Shown: positions 60,969 to 64,000 of the stretch, piece after piece
Layout of the letters: each line of letters opens with the position of its first letter
Position numbering within the stretch: the stretch's first letter is position 1
From: Celoporthe dispersa
Taxonomy: Eukaryota; Ascomycota; Sordariomycetes; Diaporthales; Cryphonectriaceae
DNA: 64,000 nt
Assembly (NCBI GenBank): GCA_016584495.1
Contig: WAID01000006.1
Span: 2,542,001 to 2,606,000, forward strand
Direction of reading: 5' to 3'
Made by a program: the position numbers and the translations under genes
The notes under the pieces: model-generated
The model's input: only the letters and a program-made list of their open reading frames with translations
What the model was told of the DNA's origin: nothing
The model's database searches: none

Positions 60969-62115
60969 ATGTGAGTGCCAAACCTCGAATCCCTCGACAA
61001 TATATGGAAACAAAGCAACGCAGAAAGAGATGGATCGGTCGTTCGCTGGGGGACTGATTGATGGACCATAATCTTGGGGGAGGGAGATTTGGCCAGTCCA
61101 TGACGCCCACAGCACACAGCACACGCGAACGATCTGCCGACCACCTATCTCCTTCACCATCACCACAACATCACGAGAACTTCTCGATAGCCCGTCACTG
61201 CACGCGATCTCCTGTCACGTTGGAAGGGATTGGAACACAACAAGAAGAGAGAAAAAAAGTGGAGTGCTGACATGTCGATTCTTAATGCACAGGGTCAACC
61301 TGCGAACCCAGAAGCGCCTCGCGGCCGATGTCCTTAGCTGCGGCAAGGGCAAGATCTGGCTGGACCCCAACGAGGTCAACGAGATCTCCAACGCCAACTC
61401 CCGCCAGTCGATCCGCAAGCTCGTCGCCGATGGCCTCATCATCCGCAAGCCCGTCACCATGCACTCGCGTGCCCGTGCCCGAGAGCTGAACCTCGCCCGC
61501 CGGATTGGTCGCCACCGTGGTTTCGGAAAGAGAAAGGGTACCGCTGACGCCCGTATGCCTGAGTACGTCTACACTGTCCATGATGGGGAGAGCAGATCAC
61601 ATCGCGAGAGAAGATTTCAGTGATGTGAGGGGGAGGGCACGAGTCATGCGGGGCACACGGACAAGAGCTCTGGATATCTGAGTGCTGGTGACCAGCATGT
61701 GACGAATAAGAAACTGACATGCTGGATTATAGGCAAGTCCTCTGGATGCGCCGTCAACGAGTCCTCCGCCGCCTCCTCGTCAAGTACCGCGCCTCTGGCA
61801 AGATCGACAAGCACCTCTACCACGAGCTGTACCACGCCGCTAAGGGTAACACCTTCAAGCACAAGCGCGCCCTGGTCGAGCACGTACGTACTTTCCCTCC
61901 TCAATCCACTCTTGGGTTCTTTCCAGAAATGGAGATGCTGACATTTGTTGTCTGTCTAGATCCACCGTGCCAAGGCCGAGAAGGCCCGCGAGAGACAGCT
62001 GAAGGAGGAGATGGACGCCAAGCGTGCGAAGACCAAGGCCGCCCGCGAGCGCAAGCTGGCCCGGCAGACGGAGAAGAGGAACGCCCTGATGGGCGACGTG
62101 GAGGAGGAGAAATAA
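60969..62115 (+). CDS. RPL19: 60S ribosomal protein eL19
   Basis: Structural protein of the large ribosomal subunit. Exons are 60969-60970, 61293-61562, 61733-61883 and 61960-62115, giving 192 aa. Exon 1 contributes only AT: the donor GTGAGT begins at the G of the ATG, and the acceptor CACAG supplies the G, so the start codon itself is split by a 322-nt intron. Exon 2 reads VNLRTQKRLAADVLSCGKGK through GRHRGFGKRKGTADARMP. Exon 3 reads QVLWMRRQRVLRRLLVKYRA and HLYHELYHAAKGNTFKHKRA. Exon 4 is a long basic helix ending GDVEEEK. No frame correction is needed. A first intron after a tiny exon is typical of ribosomal protein genes and may be involved in expression level. Confidence 0.97.
60971..61292 (+). 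other. RPL19: Start-codon-splitting intron 1 of eL19
   Basis: A 322-nt intron with donor GTGAGT and acceptor GCACAG, several times longer than the other introns in the window. Splicing creates AT|G GTC AAC. It contains no obvious snoRNA box motifs that I can support. Confidence 0.9.
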
Positions 62116-63590
62116 GGGCGGTCCGGACGACAACTCGATGTCGATGTCGACAGCAACGGTACCAGCAACCACGACAACATTCCTCCTCACTGAATGAAGA
62201 CGGAAAGGGATCTTGCATTCGGAGTAATCGGTTGGGTTCGCGCTGCTCAGTACATATTTCTCTGAAATCCACAATCGCAGGGCTTCTTAGGGAAAGAAAA
62301 GATCTCTCTGTCTGTCTCGGGGTTTCGGCATGTTTTGATGGCATTGAAAACGGGATCAATGAGCTGCGAGCAAATTTCATGGATGGTTTCACCATTTTTT
62401 AAAACTGATGCTTCTTGTGCAAATGTGATGTGCTTGCTGTCCTTGATTTTCCTCCCCCTATACAGTGTGCTCCATGTTCAGTGTCATCCTCTTTAGAACA
62501 GGCGGCTTGGAAGCTCACAGCAGCAGCAACCGAGTGGTTCTATGCAGCCATCAAGCAAGATCCCGGCCTGAGTCCTTCACGAAGTTATCACCAGACGCGA
62601 CATGCCACAGTACTAGTAAAGCTTAAATGTGTGAGGATACAGCTATGTGGGCATAGAAAACACACAGGACATATCCAATCATTCTGTGCAAGTCATAGCT
62701 TTAAAGCATTATGACAGCCCAGGCATAATCATAAGCTTGAGTGGCTATATACTTTGTGAAAGCACTGGCTCATTGAGCGAGGGTGGCAGCGACAACAAGG
62801 CCTGAGCTCACTTGAGCAGTGCAGGAGACAAAGACAGGCACCGTGATCGCAAGGACTGTAGAGGCAATGACACATATCATTGCTCAATGAGAGGGACACC
62901 TATCTAAGGGGGAGAAAAATAAAAAGATAACACCAATGATGTAGACAAAAGGGAAACGAGTCATTAGGAAAGAGGGCAGGGAATGAATGATGGGGGAGGG
63001 GGAGGGGAGGGCACTCGATAGTAGCCCTGATCAACAAATTTTTTTGCTTCCAGCTTGGGTCAGATTGGCTTCAAATTGCCTCTTCTTAAGGTGGTGAGGT
63101 GCCGCCAGAGACATGTCAGCATGCTCCCGCCGTGAGGCAGAAGAAACAGATGTGCTATCGAAGCGGCTTCATCATACCCAAATTAGTTGATACAGAAGAG
63201 AAGAGAAAAGGAAGAAGAGGAAGAATTCGCCGAGCGCACAAACTCGAAGATATTCTGCCCGGACAACGTGGTCCGTGCACCTACCCAGAGCCCTTAGCAG
63301 CTAAACCGGGGTTAAGCTGGTGGGTTGGGGGGGGGCGGCCGATTGTTTGGCGGGCGGCGGCTGCTGCTGCTGCTGCTGCCCCAGCGGGGGGGGCCTTTCC
63401 GCGAGTCGGTGGCGCTCTGGCGGCGTGATGACGATAGACGATAGCATCGACATCCCATGTTGCCTGCACTCAGTCCACCCACCGACACCGGCACCGGCAC
63501 CCAACCGAACCTCCACCGTGCTTTGCCCGGGCACTTTTGATATCTCTCTTTAATAGCCCCCGAGTCCTCTCCCTCCGCCGACCTCCCACA
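62116..63590. other. Intergenic region between eL19 and the SHMT-like gene
   Basis: This holds the eL19 3' UTR and the promoter of the next gene. No gene is supported. It includes a G-rich run near 62991-63010, a G-run near 63326-63337, a CTG repeat and a GCACCG-type repeat near 63487-63500. Long open frames on both strands across 63280-63550 are artefacts of the triplet repeat and GC content. Confidence 0.5.
63361..63379 (+). repeat. CTG triplet repeat
   Basis: About six CTG units, following GGCGGCGG. It lies in the putative promoter roughly 230 bp before the transcribed leader of the downstream gene. Confidence 0.85.
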
Positions 63591-63602
63591 ATGGTCCTGT
63601 AA
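63591..63602 (+). other. Three-codon upstream ORF (Met-Val-Leu-stop)
   Basis: An ATG at 63591 is followed by GTC CTG TAA. It sits just before a 5' UTR intron and before the main ATG at 63757, so if transcribed it would be a minimal uORF. It could affect initiation at the main start. Confidence 0.4.
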
Positions 63603-63609
63603 GCTCCCG

Positions 63610-63723
63610 GTAAGTCGCCGACCCTTTTCCCGTCGCCTCCCAGCCGCTTGGGTGCAAACTCACGACGCCTGGGCTAGACATGGCGCCGCGTGGCTAACAA
63701 TATCTATCGTGTTGCTGAACCAG
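63610..63723 (+). other. 5' UTR intron of the SHMT-like gene
   Basis: A 114-nt intron with donor GTAAGT, a branch-like GGCTAACA near 63691 and acceptor AACCAG. Either splicing it or retaining it leaves the main ATG at 63757 as the start of the long frame. Confidence 0.6.
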
Positions 63724-63756
63724 GCCTACAAGTGGAAGAGCAGAGTATACATAACT

Positions 63757-64000
63757 ATGTCTGCATCTCCCCTGTTTCGAGGCGCCTCGCGCGTCCTGCG
63801 GTCCGTCCCAGCACGGTCGTGGAGCCAGAGGGGGGCCTCGTCTCGGCGACGAGATGTGTTTCCTCGCTGAGCGTCGAGAGCCAGCAGAAAGTGCGCCAAG
63901 AAGCATCTGCTCATGCCGCTCCTATCCACGGTTCTTCCAAAGCTAACCAGACGTCTGCGGTGCAGCTGCTGGCCACGCATCTGAAGGAGGCTGACCCGGC
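63757..64000 (+). CDS. 5' end of a probable mitochondrial serine hydroxymethyltransferase gene (partial)
   Basis: The gene runs off the window. From the ATG at 63757 the product starts MSASPLFRGASRVLRSVPAR, an Arg/Ser/Ala-rich, acid-free stretch typical of a mitochondrial targeting peptide. The frame stops at 63870 unless one G is added to the G6 run 63830-63835. With the addition it continues RCVSSLSVESQQKVRQEASA and then QLLATHLKEADPA at the window end. That last motif resembles the start of mature mitochondrial SHMT (LLSAHLxxxDP-type), which interconverts serine and glycine and makes 5,10-methylene-THF. The catalytic part lies outside the window, so the family call is tentative; a mitochondrial precursor is better supported than the exact enzyme. 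Confidence 0.4.

Noticed and set aside
63280..63553. Proline- or glycine-rich small proteins before the SHMT-like gene
   Set aside because: All frames on both strands are kept open by a CTG repeat and G-runs. They lie in the promoter and leader region of the following gene.
1..64000. tRNA or rRNA genes
   Set aside because: I looked for GGTTCGA-type B boxes and paired acceptor stems in intergenic DNA and saw none that I could support. A covariance-model scan would be needed to be sure.

Overview
The window is nuclear DNA of a filamentous ascomycete, most likely a Sordariomycete. The genes are GC-rich, have short GT-AG introns of about 50-120 nt, and encode fungal families: a Zn2Cys6 regulator, a MATE transporter, Gcn1, a YLR419W-type helicase and eL19. 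More than half of the window is an AT-rich block of decayed Ty3/gypsy elements with the hallmarks of repeat-induced point mutation (RIP), which is typical of Pezizomycotina. The clade is an inference from gene structure and RIP, not from a marker gene.

Layout. 1-7.1 kb: a Zn2Cys6 transcription factor (1510-4128, +), then a MATE-family transporter (5451-7102, +). 7.6-21.2 kb: a large DExH RNA helicase (7673-12316, -) diverging from GCN1 (12960-21178, +) across a 643-bp shared promoter region. 22.36-57.5 kb: a nested transposon island. 58.7-64 kb: a NADAR-domain gene (58762-59505, -), the ribosomal protein eL19 gene (60969-62115, +), and the 5' end of a probable mitochondrial serine hydroxymethyltransferase gene that runs off the window (63757 onward, +).

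The island can be taken apart into four LTR elements, each with paired direct LTRs and a target-site duplication. Element D (22364-57495, + strand, TSD CTAGA, about 7.4 kb of its own sequence) is a chromodomain-type gypsy element. Element C (23400-43470, - strand, about 12.4 kb of its own) is inserted in D's gag. Element A (31963-39657, - strand, TSD ATTAG) is inserted in C. Element B (48956-56651, - strand, TSD GCATT), a second copy of the A family, is inserted near D's 3' end. All have been saturated with C-to-T and G-to-A changes and stop codons. The reverse transcriptase boxes differ in survival: A keeps YLDD, B has YLDN, C has FLDN, D has YFNN. The outer edges of the LTRs are less mutated than the inner parts. 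Both the D family and the A/B family appear to carry a cysteine-cluster reading frame antisense to pol near the 3' end, the least-described feature here.

A second theme is that all four complete multi-exon, GC-rich genes outside eL19 need one or two single-base corrections, mostly at short homopolymer runs, to give one intact product. When the corrections are made, every spliced length becomes divisible by three and matches the expected family size. Consensus sequencing errors are the likeliest cause, so these genes should not be called pseudogenes from this sequence alone.
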